A stretch of 17,651 nt of DNA, taken from NCBI GenBank assembly GCA_031282985.1, contig JAITCR010000042.1, positions 1 through 17,651 on the forward strand. The letters run 5' to 3'. This DNA comes from Nitrososphaerota archaeon. GTDB taxonomy: Archaea > Thermoproteota > Bathyarchaeia > Bathyarchaeales > Bathycorpusculaceae. Shown one piece after another: positions 1 to 7,495 of the stretch; positions within the stretch are counted from its first letter, which is position 1; each line of letters starts with the position of its first letter. The position numbers and the translations under genes were made by a program. The notes below the pieces were generated by a model. That model did no database searches. It was not told the origin of the DNA and saw nothing but the letters and a program-made list of their open reading frames with translations.

Positions 1-1
1 T

Positions 2-94
2 ATTAATGAGTTTAAGCGGGGTTTTTCTCCTGCTAAGCTTGAGGGTTTAACGGGTCATTTGTGGTCTTGGCATGATTTTTTCTATTTCAAATAA
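2..94 (+). CDS. C-terminal fragment of an unidentified protein (cut by window edge)
   Basis: An open frame enters from the left edge and runs for 30 codons to a TAA at 92-94. The visible residues end in GHLWSWHDFFYFK and are rich in aromatic and basic residues. I do not recognise the family. A short interrupted palindrome (CCTAA-A-TTAGG) and the triplet ACA follow within about 20 bases. This, together with IS remnants nearby, makes a transposase tail possible, but nothing in the residues proves it. Only a longer upstream sequence would settle whether this is a real gene. Confidence 0.35.
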   Translation: MNEFKRGFSPAKLEGLTGHLWSWHDFFYFK

Positions 95-254
95 TCTATC
101 CTAAATTAGGACACTGCCAACAAATTGTTTACAAAGTTGCTAAACTGTTCAAGAAGCAAGCACACTAATAGAGAGCGGCTTTGAATACATCTGTGCAATG
201 GATGACGTTAAACTTTTTAGAAAACGTGTCTAAGAGCTGAGGGTTCGGTAAAAG

Positions 255-327
255 AGCTGGGGATGGGAATTGAACCCATATAAAGCAGCTCTGCAGGCTA
301 CCGCCTCAGCGATTCGGCCACCCCAGC
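255..327 (-). tRNA. tRNA-Cys (anticodon GCA)
   Basis: The reverse complement folds into a full cloverleaf. The acceptor stem is GCTGGGG/CCCCAGC. The D arm is closed by GCC/GGC. The anticodon stem is GTAGC/GCTGC with loop CTGCAGA, giving anticodon GCA. The variable loop is short, and the T arm is ATGGG-TTCAATT-CCCAT. The discriminator base is U73, the expected identity base for tRNA-Cys. The terminal CCA is not encoded, so it must be added after transcription. No intron is seen. The gene is 73 nt including the discriminator and has its own upstream TATA-like element. Confidence 0.95.
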
Positions 328-349
328 ATTATCAACAGCTCCAATCACA

Positions 350-362
350 CATAAAAATATTT
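350..362 (-). promoter_or_regulatory. Probable TATA box of the tRNA-Cys gene
   Basis: On the minus strand the segment reads as an A/T tract (AAATATTTTTATG), centred about 29 bases upstream of the tRNA 5' end. That is a normal archaeal TATA-to-start distance for a tRNA gene. Confidence 0.5.
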
Positions 363-404
363 GCAGTCAACAACCCTTTTTTTGGAATAACCACACCGAC
401 TGTT

Positions 405-908
405 TTATACAACTAACAATTTCACAGAATTCCAATACTTATCACTAACATAATGCAAAGTCTTAATTACAGGACCACTCTTAACCCCACTAAACACTGT
501 AGTATCAAACAAACTTTCCCCTAACGCCAATGCTTTCCCATGCTTTTCATCAACAACAACTAACAAATCTCCTCTGAAAAATTCGCCTTCAACACGCCGA
601 ATCCCCGGTGCCATAACATTTGCCCCCTTACATACAAAAGGTATCGCACCCATATCTACAGTTACTTTCGGAGCAGCTTCTATGAACTCGGTAAAACCCA
701 AAAGCGGCAAAAAAACATCTACAAATTTAAACATTATTGGCCTTGTGTTAATTATATAAATTTGACCAACTTCAGACTCCACAACTTCAATAATTGCCTT
801 ACTGCCAAACAAAGCGTCTAAATCTATCTTAAACCTCTGTGAGGCATCACTTAGAATTTGTTTCACATCTTTAGATTTTAAAGAATACCGTCGTTGTTTC
901 AATTGCAT
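405..908 (-). CDS. PUA-domain RNA-binding protein (Tma20/MCT-1-like)
   Basis: This is a 167-residue protein with a lysine/arginine-rich start (MQLKQRRYSLKSKD). An N-terminal domain spans roughly residues 1-78, and a PUA domain follows from about 80 to 155. The PUA hallmarks are VTVDMGAIPFVCKGANVMAPGI, then a GD-LLVVVDE strand and GKALALG. The length and architecture match the archaeal PUA proteins related to eukaryotic MCT-1/Tma20 (COG2016), which bind RNA and are thought to act with the ribosome during initiation or recycling. That role comes from the family; nothing in this sequence tests it. It stands alone, with a tRNA gene on the 3' side and a transposon remnant upstream. The stop is TAA. 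Confidence 0.8.
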   Translation of the reverse strand: MQLKQRRYSLKSKDVKQILSDASQRFKIDLDALFGSKAIIEVVESEVGQIYIINTRPIMFKFVDVFLPLLGFTEFIEAAPKVTVDMGAIPFVCKGANVMAPGIRRVEGEFFRGDLLVVVDEKHGKALALGESLFDTTVFSGVKSGPVIKTLHYVSDKYWNSVKLLVV

Positions 909-940
909 AAATTAACCTACGCTAACGTAAAGACTGTAGC

Positions 941-948
941 TTAATTAA
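941..948 (-). promoter_or_regulatory. Possible TATA element of the PUA-domain gene
   Basis: TTAATTAA lies about 36 bases upstream of the ATG at 908, which would place a transcription start near 918-920 and leave a very short leader. The surrounding sequence is A/T-rich and may be transposon-derived, so this is a weak call. Confidence 0.25.
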
Positions 949-990
949 TTTTTTCCAAATTTTCTCCATCATTTTCCTATATTCCGCTTA

Positions 991-1006
991 GAACCTGTCC
1001 TCAATA
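991..1006 (+). repeat. Left terminal inverted repeat of the MITE-like element
   Basis: GAACCTGTCCTCAATA. It pairs with 1245-1260 with one mismatch. It is preceded by TTA, the presumed target duplication. Confidence 0.65.
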
Positions 1007-1244
1007 TTTTTAAAAAAAATTATTTGGTGAAACGAGAAAATAACGTTATATCTCATTTTTAATTGTGTTTTATACAATGTTAATGACACTAAACTATATG
1101 CATCATCACAATCAATGCTAAACAGGACAAACAAAACATATTTTGTAAATAAACAACATAAAAAGAAAAAATATTACAAAATAACCGTGACCATTGAAGA
1201 ATATGGCCATTACAACATAAACAATTGCGTTATTCAGCAATTAT

Positions 1245-1260
1245 TATTGAGGACATGTTC
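1245..1260 (-). repeat. Right terminal inverted repeat of the MITE-like element
   Basis: On the minus strand it reads GAACATGTCCTCAATA. It mirrors 991-1006 with one mismatch and is followed on the plus strand by TTA. Confidence 0.65.
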
Positions 1261-1494
1261 TTACTGCTACATAGGCATAAGTGCGATACTCTCGTATGTA
1301 TTCTAAAGTGGCCAATAACATATCTTCAAGGCATAGTTTGGGTTTTGGGCCTCCTTTAGACGAGGCCCATATTTATCTGAACGAAGGATCGTTAGCATTT
1401 TTTCAAAAGCTGACCTTTTTACGCCGGTAATTCGACGAAACTGTTCATCCGGATAATTTTGTATATTTTCATACTTCACAACAAACACACACAT
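1261..1494 (-). pseudogene. Decayed IS5-family transposase N-terminal region (frameshifted, truncated)
   Basis: From the ATG at 1494 the frame reads YENIQNYPDEQFRRITGVKR, then FEKMLTIL. This is the helix-turn-helix start of DDE transposases of the IS5 group (HTH_Tnp_4/DDE_Tnp_4). Family resemblance is lost at about 1338-1345 but resumes in another frame as MLLATLEYIREYRTY, which aligns with the family motif LLMTLEYWREYRTY. A single frameshift in an AAAACCCAAA tract therefore explains the break. Matching ends at about 1263, where the MITE-like element begins. On the far side (about 915-990) there are weak hints of continuation (SGI-stop-EN, then EKIWKKLIK in another frame). No catalytic Asp or Glu region is left, so the gene is dead. 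Confidence 0.75.
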
Positions 1495-1631
1495 AACAAA
1501 GAAAACAAAAACCTAGCTTTATAAGTTTTGCAAGAAGTCTATTCATCATTATGCATTAGGCTTACCAAACAACCAACAATTATTGTACATGCTCTCAAGT
1601 CCATTCTAATGCCGAAAAATGAACTATAACT

Positions 1632-1638
1632 TTTATAT
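1632..1638 (+). promoter_or_regulatory. Probable TATA box of the hox operon
   Basis: TTTATAT lies about 46-52 bases before the hoxE ATG, giving a predicted transcription start near 1660 and a leader of about 24 nt. A Shine-Dalgarno-like GGGGATC (1669-1675) with 8-nt spacing to the ATG follows. It is the only good TATA-like box directly ahead of this operon. Confidence 0.55.
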
Positions 1639-1683
1639 CGCGTATAATACATCTACTTCAAAGTATTTGGGGATCACAGCATC

Positions 1684-2175
1684 ATGGCTACAAATGATAT
1701 ACGACGAACACAGCTTGAGAGAGTTCTAAAAAAACACAATTATCAAGAAAGCGCACTTTTAGAAATTTTACACAGCGCCCAAGAAATTTACGGTTATCTT
1801 GACCGTAACTTACTCATGGACATTGCAGGATCATTAAATCTGCCACCAAGCCACGTCTATGGTGTAACCACATTTTACAGTTTCTTCAAAATGAAAAAAC
1901 CAGGTCAACACATAGTTACTGCATGTCTAGGAACAGCCTGCTACGTAAAAGGTGTAGAACAAATAGTAGCCGCTATAGAGAAAGAGTTTAATCTTAAAAG
2001 AGGGGGTTCAACAGCTGACGGCAAGTTGTCACTTCTATTTACACGTTGTATTGGAGCCTGTGCGATGGCGCCAGCGGTTGTTTTAGATGATCAAGTTATT
2101 GGTAAGGCAACTAAAGAGATTGTGATTGAGAAAATTAAAAATGTACTTGAAGGTACAAAAGATGAATCTGTCTGA
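1684..2175 (+). CDS. hoxE: NAD(P)-linked hydrogenase diaphorase subunit HoxE (NuoE-like)
   Basis: This 163-residue NuoE/24-kDa-type subunit carries one [2Fe-2S] cluster on a thioredoxin-like fold. An N-terminal helical region (about 1-60, with the family-like HSAQEIYGYL) precedes the cluster domain. The four expected ligands are present as C81-x4-C86 (ACLGTACYVKG) and C122-x3-C126 (RCIGACAMAP). The length is normal for HoxE/NuoE. It opens a five-gene operon. The ATG has an SD-like GGGGATC 8 nt upstream, and its end overlaps the hoxF start by 14 nt, so translation is probably coupled. In HoxEFUYH enzymes this subunit is a small electron-transfer part of the diaphorase module in the cytoplasm. 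HndA-type subunits of [FeFe] hydrogenases look alike, but the downstream HoxY and HoxH genes decide the assignment. Confidence 0.9.
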   Translation: MATNDIRRTQLERVLKKHNYQESALLEILHSAQEIYGYLDRNLLMDIAGSLNLPPSHVYGVTTFYSFFKMKKPGQHIVTACLGTACYVKGVEQIVAAIEKEFNLKRGGSTADGKLSLLFTRCIGACAMAPAVVLDDQVIGKATKEIVIEKIKNVLEGTKDESV

Positions 2176-3808
2176 TATACAAAAAATAGCTGAAGAAGAA
2201 AACGAGTTTCAAAGAGCCTACAAGTATCGTATTAATGTTTGCTGTTCAAGTGGTTGTGTGCCGTTTGGAGCATTTAAGGTGCTTAAAGCTTTTGATGATG
2301 CGGTAAAAGAGTTTGGTGTGGAGAAGATTTGTAAAGTTGCCAGAACTGGATGTGTAGGCACATGTTCTGTTGGTCCTGCAGTTCTTGTTGACCCTGGTGA
2401 GCATCTTTATCAATGCGTTACACCTGAAAATGTTCGAGAGATCGTTCAAAGTCACATTGTTTCTGGGGTTCCTGTTAAAAAGTATCTTTATAATAATGGG
2501 GGTTATTTCCGAAAACAGCAACGTCTTGTGCTTAGGAACGCGGGTAAAATTGATCCTACGAGAATTCAAGACTATATTTCAGTAGGGGGCTATTTTGCCT
2601 TAGCAAAATGTCTTTCAACCATGACTCCGCAGGGTGTAATACAGGAAATTACAAGCAGCGGTTTACGTGGTAGAGGCGGTGCGGGTTTTCCGGTAGGGCA
2701 AAAATGGGGTTTAGTCGCAAGGGCACATAATACGCCAAAATATATTGTTGCCAATCTTGATGAGGGTGACCCAGGGGTTTTTGCAAATCGTACTCTTGCA
2801 GAAGCTGATCCTCATGCGATTATAGAAGGCATGCTTATTGCAGGTTATGCTATTGATGCACAAAAAGGATATATTTACATCCGTTCAGAGTATCCTTTAG
2901 CTATTGAGGCTTTGCAGAAAGCTATTGTTCAAGCGAAGTCTATGAATTTGTTGGGGGATAACATTCTTGGAACGCAATACAAGTTTGATCTTGAGTTACG
3001 TTTTGGTGCGGGCGCATTTGTTGCTGGAGAGGAAACAGCTATTTTGGTTTCTGTTGAAGGCCGCAGGGCACAGCCGCGTCCTAGGCCGCCGTATCCTGCG
3101 AATCAAGGTTTGTGGAATAAGCCTACGTTAATTCAAAATGTTGAGTCATTAGCTAATGCGCCACTTATTGTTTTGAATGGTGGAACGTGGTTCAAGAGTT
3201 TTGGTTTACCTAACTGTACTGGAACTAAGTGTTTCTCTTTAACAGGTGAAATCAATAATCCGGGTTTAATTGAAGTTCCCATGGGAATAACTTTGCGTGA
3301 AATAGTTTATGATATAGGTGGAGGGATTCCAAATGGTAGAAAGTTTAAGGCGGTTCTTGTTGGTGGTCCATCAGGTGGTTGTTTGCCTGAGAGTTTGCTT
3401 GAGGCACAGATTGATTATGATTCGTTAAAGAATGTTGGTGCTATTATGGGTTCAGGTGGTATAGTGGTATTAAATGAGGATTCCTGTATGGTTGATACTG
3501 CACGTTATTTTACTGATTTTTGCATAGAGGAATCCTGTGGTAAATGTACACCCTGTAGAGCAGGTCTTGCACGTGTTAAAGAAATTTTTGACAAAATTAC
3601 AACAGGTAAGGGTGAGTTAAATGATATTGGCGTTTTGGAGAATGCAAGTGAATACATTAACAATGCCAGTTTGTGTGGTTTGGGACAAACAGCACCTAAC
3701 CCTATTCTGACAACACTTAGGTATTTCCGAGAAGAATACTTGGAACATATTGTTGATAAGCAATGTAAAGCAGGAGTCTGCTTTAAAAATGAAAGCGCGG
3801 AGGAGTAA
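2162..3808 (+). CDS. hoxF: Hydrogenase diaphorase large subunit HoxF (NAD(P)H/FMN-binding, NuoF-like)
   Basis: I place the start at ATG 2162 (548 residues). An upstream ATG at 2126 would add 12 residues with no family match. Residues 20-100 form a NuoE-like [2Fe-2S] domain (C27, C32, C64, C68). Residues 140-400 form the NuoF core: the FMN/NAD loop SGLRGRGGAGFPVG (166-179), NLDEGDPG (198-205), FGAGAFVAGEETA and EGRRAQPRPRPPYPA. An SLBB-like region follows, then the [4Fe-4S] ligands C459, C462 and C465 (ESCGKCTPCRAGL) with C505. It is expected to exchange electrons with NAD(H) or NADP(H) through FMN. Which nucleotide cannot be read from the sequence. The protein ends soon after DKQCKAGVC and lacks the extra C-terminal ferredoxin domain found in many HndC-type homologues. 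It overlaps hoxE and is 2 nt from hoxU. Confidence 0.9.
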   Translation: MNLSDIQKIAEEENEFQRAYKYRINVCCSSGCVPFGAFKVLKAFDDAVKEFGVEKICKVARTGCVGTCSVGPAVLVDPGEHLYQCVTPENVREIVQSHIVSGVPVKKYLYNNGGYFRKQQRLVLRNAGKIDPTRIQDYISVGGYFALAKCLSTMTPQGVIQEITSSGLRGRGGAGFPVGQKWGLVARAHNTPKYIVANLDEGDPGVFANRTLAEADPHAIIEGMLIAGYAIDAQKGYIYIRSEYPLAIEALQKAIVQAKSMNLLGDNILGTQYKFDLELRFGAGAFVAGEETAILVSVEGRRAQPRPRPPYPANQGLWNKPTLIQNVESLANAPLIVLNGGTWFKSFGLPNCTGTKCFSLTGEINNPGLIEVPMGITLREIVYDIGGGIPNGRKFKAVLVGGPSGGCLPESLLEAQIDYDSLKNVGAIMGSGGIVVLNEDSCMVDTARYFTDFCIEESCGKCTPCRAGLARVKEIFDKITTGKGELNDIGVLENASEYINNASLCGLGQTAPNPILTTLRYFREEYLEHIVDKQCKAGVCFKNESAEE

Positions 3809-3810
3809 AG

Positions 3811-4521
3811 ATGACGACAAATTCTACGATTACTCTAAAAATTGACGGCGTTCAAATTTCAGTTCCAGAAGGCACAACTATATTAAAAGCTGCTAAAAAT
3901 AACGGCATACTAATTCCTACACTCTGTGACTTAGAAGGTTTAACTCCATATGGCGGTTGTCGTTTATGCTTAGTGGAGGTTACAGGTTCACCAAAACTTT
4001 TTCCTGCATGTACTACTCCGGCGAATTCGGGTATGGAGGTTACTACTAATTCTGAGCGGTTAAAGAATTATCGTAAAATGGCTATTCAGATGCTTATGTC
4101 TGAGCGTGTGCACATTTGTGCGGTTTGTGTTGCAAATGATCACTGTGAGCTGCAGGCTTTAGCTAATCAGTTAGGGGTAGATCATGTAGCGTTTGAGAGG
4201 AATTTTACACGTGAGCCTATTGATTCATCTCATGGTTTTTTAGTTATAGATAGAAATCGTTGTATTCTATGTACACGTTGTATTCGTGTTTGTGATAAAA
4301 TTGAAGGCGTTCATACGTTAGATTTGAAGAAGCGTAGTAAAAATACAGAGGTCATTATGGATTTAGATGAATTCTGGGGTGATTCTTGTAGTTGTACAGG
4401 TTGTCGTAAATGTGCTAAAGTTTGTCCTGTTGGAGCGATATATATTGAAGGGGAAGCAATTACTCAGACTAAAAATCGTGATGTAGCGGAATTTATTACT
4501 GCGAGGAGAAATCGTAAATGA
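3811..4521 (+). CDS. hoxU: Hydrogenase diaphorase small subunit HoxU (NuoG N-terminal-like iron-sulfur protein)
   Basis: This 236-residue multi-cluster electron wire has the HoxU length. Residues 1-80 form a [2Fe-2S] ferredoxin domain with ligands C39, C50, C53 and C67. A His/Cys [4Fe-4S] site follows at H101, C103, C106 and C112 (HICAVCVANDHCELQ). A double [4Fe-4S] ferredoxin-type domain completes it, with C151/C154/C157/C161 and C195/C198/C201/C205 (CTGCRKCAKVCPVG). It should carry electrons between HoxF and the HoxYH hydrogenase module. A strong ribosome site (GGAGGAG) precedes the ATG, and the TGA overlaps the hoxY ATG by 4 nt (ATGA). All cluster ligands are intact. The same fold starts larger NuoG and [FeFe]-hydrogenase proteins, but here the chain stops where HoxU stops. 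Confidence 0.9.
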   Translation: MTTNSTITLKIDGVQISVPEGTTILKAAKNNGILIPTLCDLEGLTPYGGCRLCLVEVTGSPKLFPACTTPANSGMEVTTNSERLKNYRKMAIQMLMSERVHICAVCVANDHCELQALANQLGVDHVAFERNFTREPIDSSHGFLVIDRNRCILCTRCIRVCDKIEGVHTLDLKKRSKNTEVIMDLDEFWGDSCSCTGCRKCAKVCPVGAIYIEGEAITQTKNRDVAEFITARRNRK

Positions 4522-5072
4522 GCACCACCAATACAACAGGCAGTAAAGTGAGAGTTGCAACGGTGTGGTTAAGTGGTTGTGCAGGCTGCCACATGTCGTT
4601 TTTGGATCAAGATGAGAGAATAGTTGATTTAGCTAAAAAAATTCAGGTAGTTTACAGTCCGTTAGTGGATACTAAAAAGTTTCCTGAAAAAGTGGATGTA
4701 ACTCTTATTGAGGGTTCCGTGGCAAATGAAGAACAGCTTGAAATGTTAAAGGATATACGAGTAAAAACACGTGTACTTATCGCGCTTGGTGACTGCGCGG
4801 TTACTGGTAATGTTACAGCGTTAAGAAATTCTTGGGAGAATAGTGATCAAGAAGTACTAGAGCGTGCCTACAAGTTGTCAGAAGATTTACAGGCTGCAGT
4901 ACCGAATATGGTTCCTAAACTGCTTGTTAAAACAAGGCCGTTGCATGAAATTGTTAAAGTGGACTTTTATATTCCAGGTTGTCCACCGTCAGCAGATTTG
5001 ATAAATTATGTGTTAACAGAGTTGTTGGTGGGCAAGACACCTATAATGGAGGGCAGAGCAAGATATGGATAA
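4518..5072 (+). CDS. hoxY: [NiFe] hydrogenase small subunit HoxY (group 3d type)
   Basis: This is a 184-residue cytoplasmic small subunit with no Tat signal and no extra cluster domain, typical of group 3d enzymes. The four ligands of the proximal [4Fe-4S] cluster are visible as C21 and C24 (WLSGCAGCHMSFLD), C93 (ALGDCAVTGN) and C155 (IPGCPPSAD). The cluster takes electrons from the NiFe site in HoxH and hands them to HoxU. The start codon overlaps the hoxU stop (ATGA). The hoxH start lies inside the last codons of hoxY with 8 nt of overlap, so the two hydrogenase subunits should be made together. The related F420-reducing and Mvh small subunits are longer and carry more cysteines, so HoxY fits better. 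Confidence 0.9.
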   Translation: MSTTNTTGSKVRVATVWLSGCAGCHMSFLDQDERIVDLAKKIQVVYSPLVDTKKFPEKVDVTLIEGSVANEEQLEMLKDIRVKTRVLIALGDCAVTGNVTALRNSWENSDQEVLERAYKLSEDLQAAVPNMVPKLLVKTRPLHEIVKVDFYIPGCPPSADLINYVLTELLVGKTPIMEGRARYG

Positions 5073-6519
5073 TTTGAATATTAATAAAATAGTTGAAAAG
5101 AAAATTGTAATTAATCCCGTTACGCGCATTGAGGGGCATGCTCAAATAGATATATTGCTAAATCAAGATGACACGGTAAGGGAAGCGCAGTTCAAAGTTA
5201 CAGATTTTCGAGGCTTTGAAAAATTCACTGAAGGCAGGCCATACTATGAAATGCCAGCGATAACTAGCAGGTCATGTGGTATCTGTCCGGTAAGTCATCT
5301 ACTTGCGGCTGCTAAAGCCTGTGATGCTATTGTTGGTGTGAATCCGCCGAAAACGGCAGTTATGTTAAGACGTTTAATGCACATGGGGCAGCTTATACAG
5401 TCACATGCGTTAAACTTCTTTCATTTATCCTCACCGGATCTGCTGTTTGGTTTTGACTCAGACCAGGCAAAACGCAATGTTTTTGGTTTAATAGAGAAGC
5501 ATCCAGATTTTGCATTGCAGGGTGTGAAATTGCGTCGTTTTGGTCAGGAGATAGTTGAAAGAGTTGCAGGCAGGAGAGTTCATTCAAGTGAATGGATTCA
5601 GCTAGGTGGTGTAAAGTGGCCGTTGACGAGCGAGCGTGCGGATTATTTGCAGAGTGAATTGCCAAAAGCGTTAGAGATTGCTAAAGATACTTTGTCAAAG
5701 TTTAAGCAAATGCTTAGCGGTTTTGATAATGAAGTTGAGAATTTTGGTAATTTTCCCTCATATTATATGGGGTTAGTTAATTCTGACGGTGGTTTAGAAC
5801 ATTATGATGGCAAATTGCGTATAATGGATAAAGATGGCAATGTGGCGGCTGAATGTACAGATCCTTTAAGGTATCAAGAATATGTAGGGGAAGCGGTTGA
5901 GCCATACACGTTTATGAAGTTTCCATACTTTAAAGAGGTAGGTTATCCTGAGGGTGCGTATCGTGTTGGGCCGTTAGCGAGATTAAACGTTGCCTCACAT
6001 TGTGGTACGCCTCTTGCGGATGAAGAGTTTGAAGAGTTTAAGAAACTTGGCAAAAATGGCGTAGTACAAAGTACATTCCATTATCATTACGCGAGGTTAA
6101 TTGAAATGCTATTTTGTGTTGAAACTGCTAAAAAGCTACTTGATGACCCAGAGATCCTTTCAGAGCAGGTAGTTTCAAGAGCTATGGTTAACAATTATGA
6201 GGGCATAGGCATAGCAGAAGCACCCAGGGGAACGTTGATTCATCATTATAAAGTTGACACTCAAGGCAGAATCATTTGGAATAACATGATAATAGCAACA
6301 GAACACAACAATATAGCATACAATAAGGCAATAACACAAGTAGCCAAAAAATATGTGAAAACTCAACAGTTACAAGAAGGTATGCTAAATCGTGTTGAAG
6401 CAGTTATACGTGCATTTGACCCATGTCTAAGTTGTGCAACACACGCAGTTGGTCAAATGGCCTTAGATGTTAAACTTTTTGATGTAAACGGAAATCTGTT
6501 AGACCGACAAATTAAATAA
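5065..6519 (+). CDS. hoxH: [NiFe] hydrogenase large subunit HoxH, unprocessed precursor
   Basis: This 484-residue catalytic subunit carries both halves of the NiFe-binding motif: C71-x2-C74 (SRSCGICPVSHLL) near the N-terminus and C454-x2-C457 (DPCLSCATH) near the C-terminus. An early INPVTRIEGHA segment is the usual large-subunit signature. The C-terminal 24 residues after H460 (AVGQMALDVK...) look like the propeptide that a HoxW/HycI-type protease removes after nickel insertion. The protein would split or form H2 in the cytoplasm together with HoxY. No maturation gene (hyp set or protease) lies in this window, so these must be elsewhere. The ATG is preceded by GGAGGGC inside hoxY. The order hoxEFUYH supports group 3d. 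Confidence 0.92.
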   Translation: MDNLNINKIVEKKIVINPVTRIEGHAQIDILLNQDDTVREAQFKVTDFRGFEKFTEGRPYYEMPAITSRSCGICPVSHLLAAAKACDAIVGVNPPKTAVMLRRLMHMGQLIQSHALNFFHLSSPDLLFGFDSDQAKRNVFGLIEKHPDFALQGVKLRRFGQEIVERVAGRRVHSSEWIQLGGVKWPLTSERADYLQSELPKALEIAKDTLSKFKQMLSGFDNEVENFGNFPSYYMGLVNSDGGLEHYDGKLRIMDKDGNVAAECTDPLRYQEYVGEAVEPYTFMKFPYFKEVGYPEGAYRVGPLARLNVASHCGTPLADEEFEEFKKLGKNGVVQSTFHYHYARLIEMLFCVETAKKLLDDPEILSEQVVSRAMVNNYEGIGIAEAPRGTLIHHYKVDTQGRIIWNNMIIATEHNNIAYNKAITQVAKKYVKTQQLQEGMLNRVEAVIRAFDPCLSCATHAVGQMALDVKLFDVNGNLLDRQIK

Positions 6520-6520
6520 C

Positions 6521-6537
6521 TATTTTTTTTATTTTTT
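6521..6537 (+). terminator. T-rich terminator of the hox operon
   Basis: Two T-runs, of 8 and 6, separated by one A begin just after the hoxH TAA. This is the usual archaeal intrinsic stop, with no hairpin needed. It also separates the operon from the convergent ftsY. Confidence 0.6.
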
Positions 6538-6585
6538 AGGCTTATAAGTTATTTTGTTGGATAGTTGTTGTTGATTTTTAAAGAG

Positions 6586-7491
6586 TTATCGGAGAATCAT
6601 TTTAACGAATTTTTCTGGGTCAAAGGTTTCTAAGTCTTTATATGTTTGACCTACTCCGATGAACAGAATTGGTTTTTGGGTAACGTATGTTACACTTAAA
6701 GATGAACCACCTTTGACGTCGGCGTCAACTTTGGTTAGTATAGTTGCATCTATGCCTATTGCTTTGTTGAATTCTTCGGCTTGCATTACTGCATCGTTAC
6801 CAATTAAGGAGTCAACTGTGAATATTACTAAGTCAGGTTTTATGACCCGTTTGACTTTGACGAGTTCGTTCATAAGGTTTTGGTTAGTTTGCATTCTTCC
6901 AGCTGTATCAATTAAGACAACATTTATTCCATGGGCTTTTGCGTGGTTAATTGTGTCAAAAGCTACGGCAGCTGGGTCAGCGCCGTAGGTGTGTTTGATT
7001 ACGCGTATGCTTAATCGGTGTGCGTGTTCTTCTAGTTGTTCTATTGATCCTGCGCGGTAGGTGTCTGCGCCTGCTAGGACTACGGAGTATTTTTTTTCTT
7101 TGAGGAATTGGGCGACTTTGGCTATGGTGGTTGTTTTTCCTGTGCCGTTGATGCCTACGAACATTAATACGAAGGGTTCTGCTTTTTTGCGTTTTTCAGA
7201 AATTTTTTCCAGAAGATCAATTTGGTTTTCTGTTTTTAGAATATCGAGTAGTACTTGCTTGAGGTTGTCTTCTACTAGTTCTTTGCGGTCGTCGAAGCGT
7301 TTAATTGAAGAGCCTGTGAGACGTTTTTCTAGTTCATCGCAGATTTTGTCTGCTACGGGGAATGCAACGTCATTTTCAGCTAGGCTCATTTTGAAATCAA
7401 ATAAAATAGGTGTAAGGTTGTCTGCTTTAAGCTCAGTTGTTGTTACTTTTGTAACTAGGCCTTTAAAGCCTGACTTGAGCTTTTCAAACAT
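6586..7491 (-). CDS. ftsY: Signal recognition particle receptor FtsY
   Basis: This 301-residue SRP GTPase docks ribosome-SRP complexes at the membrane for co-translational secretion. The NG domain is complete. The helical N domain is about 20-105. The P-loop is GINGTGKTT (113-121), followed by the insertion-box region ADTYRAGSIEQLE, the G3 motif DTAGR (195-199), the G4 motif TKVD (253-256), and the closing GVGQ (279-282) with DLETFDPEKFV. There is no transmembrane segment and only a short basic start, as in many archaeal FtsY proteins. It is the last gene of the prefoldin/translation block, 4 nt after pfdA. The usual insertion-box RAAAxEQL is RAGSIEQL here, a mild variation. SRP54 has a similar G domain but also a methionine-rich M domain, which is absent. 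Confidence 0.95.
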   Translation of the reverse strand: MFEKLKSGFKGLVTKVTTTELKADNLTPILFDFKMSLAENDVAFPVADKICDELEKRLTGSSIKRFDDRKELVEDNLKQVLLDILKTENQIDLLEKISEKRKKAEPFVLMFVGINGTGKTTTIAKVAQFLKEKKYSVVLAGADTYRAGSIEQLEEHAHRLSIRVIKHTYGADPAAVAFDTINHAKAHGINVVLIDTAGRMQTNQNLMNELVKVKRVIKPDLVIFTVDSLIGNDAVMQAEEFNKAIGIDATILTKVDADVKGGSSLSVTYVTQKPILFIGVGQTYKDLETFDPEKFVKMILR

Positions 7492-7495
7492 GTGT

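Larger units (their letters stand above)
991..1260. mobile_element. MITE-like non-autonomous element, 270 bp, with terminal inverted repeats
   Basis: The two ends are inverted copies of each other. The left end reads GAACCTGTCCTCAATA inward and the right end reads GAACATGTCCTCAATA inward, 15 of 16 identical. Both ends are flanked directly by TTA (988-990 and 1261-1263), which fits a 3-bp target duplication of the TNA type used by some IS5-family elements. The interior is A/T-rich and encodes no recognisable protein; a 63-codon plus-strand frame inside it looks accidental. The transposase-like reading frame on the minus strand stops matching its family at the right end of the element, as expected if the element jumped into it. 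Mobilisation by an IS5-type transposase elsewhere in the genome is an inference. Confidence 0.65.

Noticed and set aside
1115..1306. 63-codon plus-strand frame
   Set aside because: It lies mostly inside the MITE-like element and crosses its right end. It has no family signature or ribosome site and reads as low-complexity K/N/Y.
2126..2161. Longer hoxF start at ATG 2126
   Set aside because: The 12 added residues lie inside hoxE and lack family match; ATG 2162 gives the normal N-terminus.
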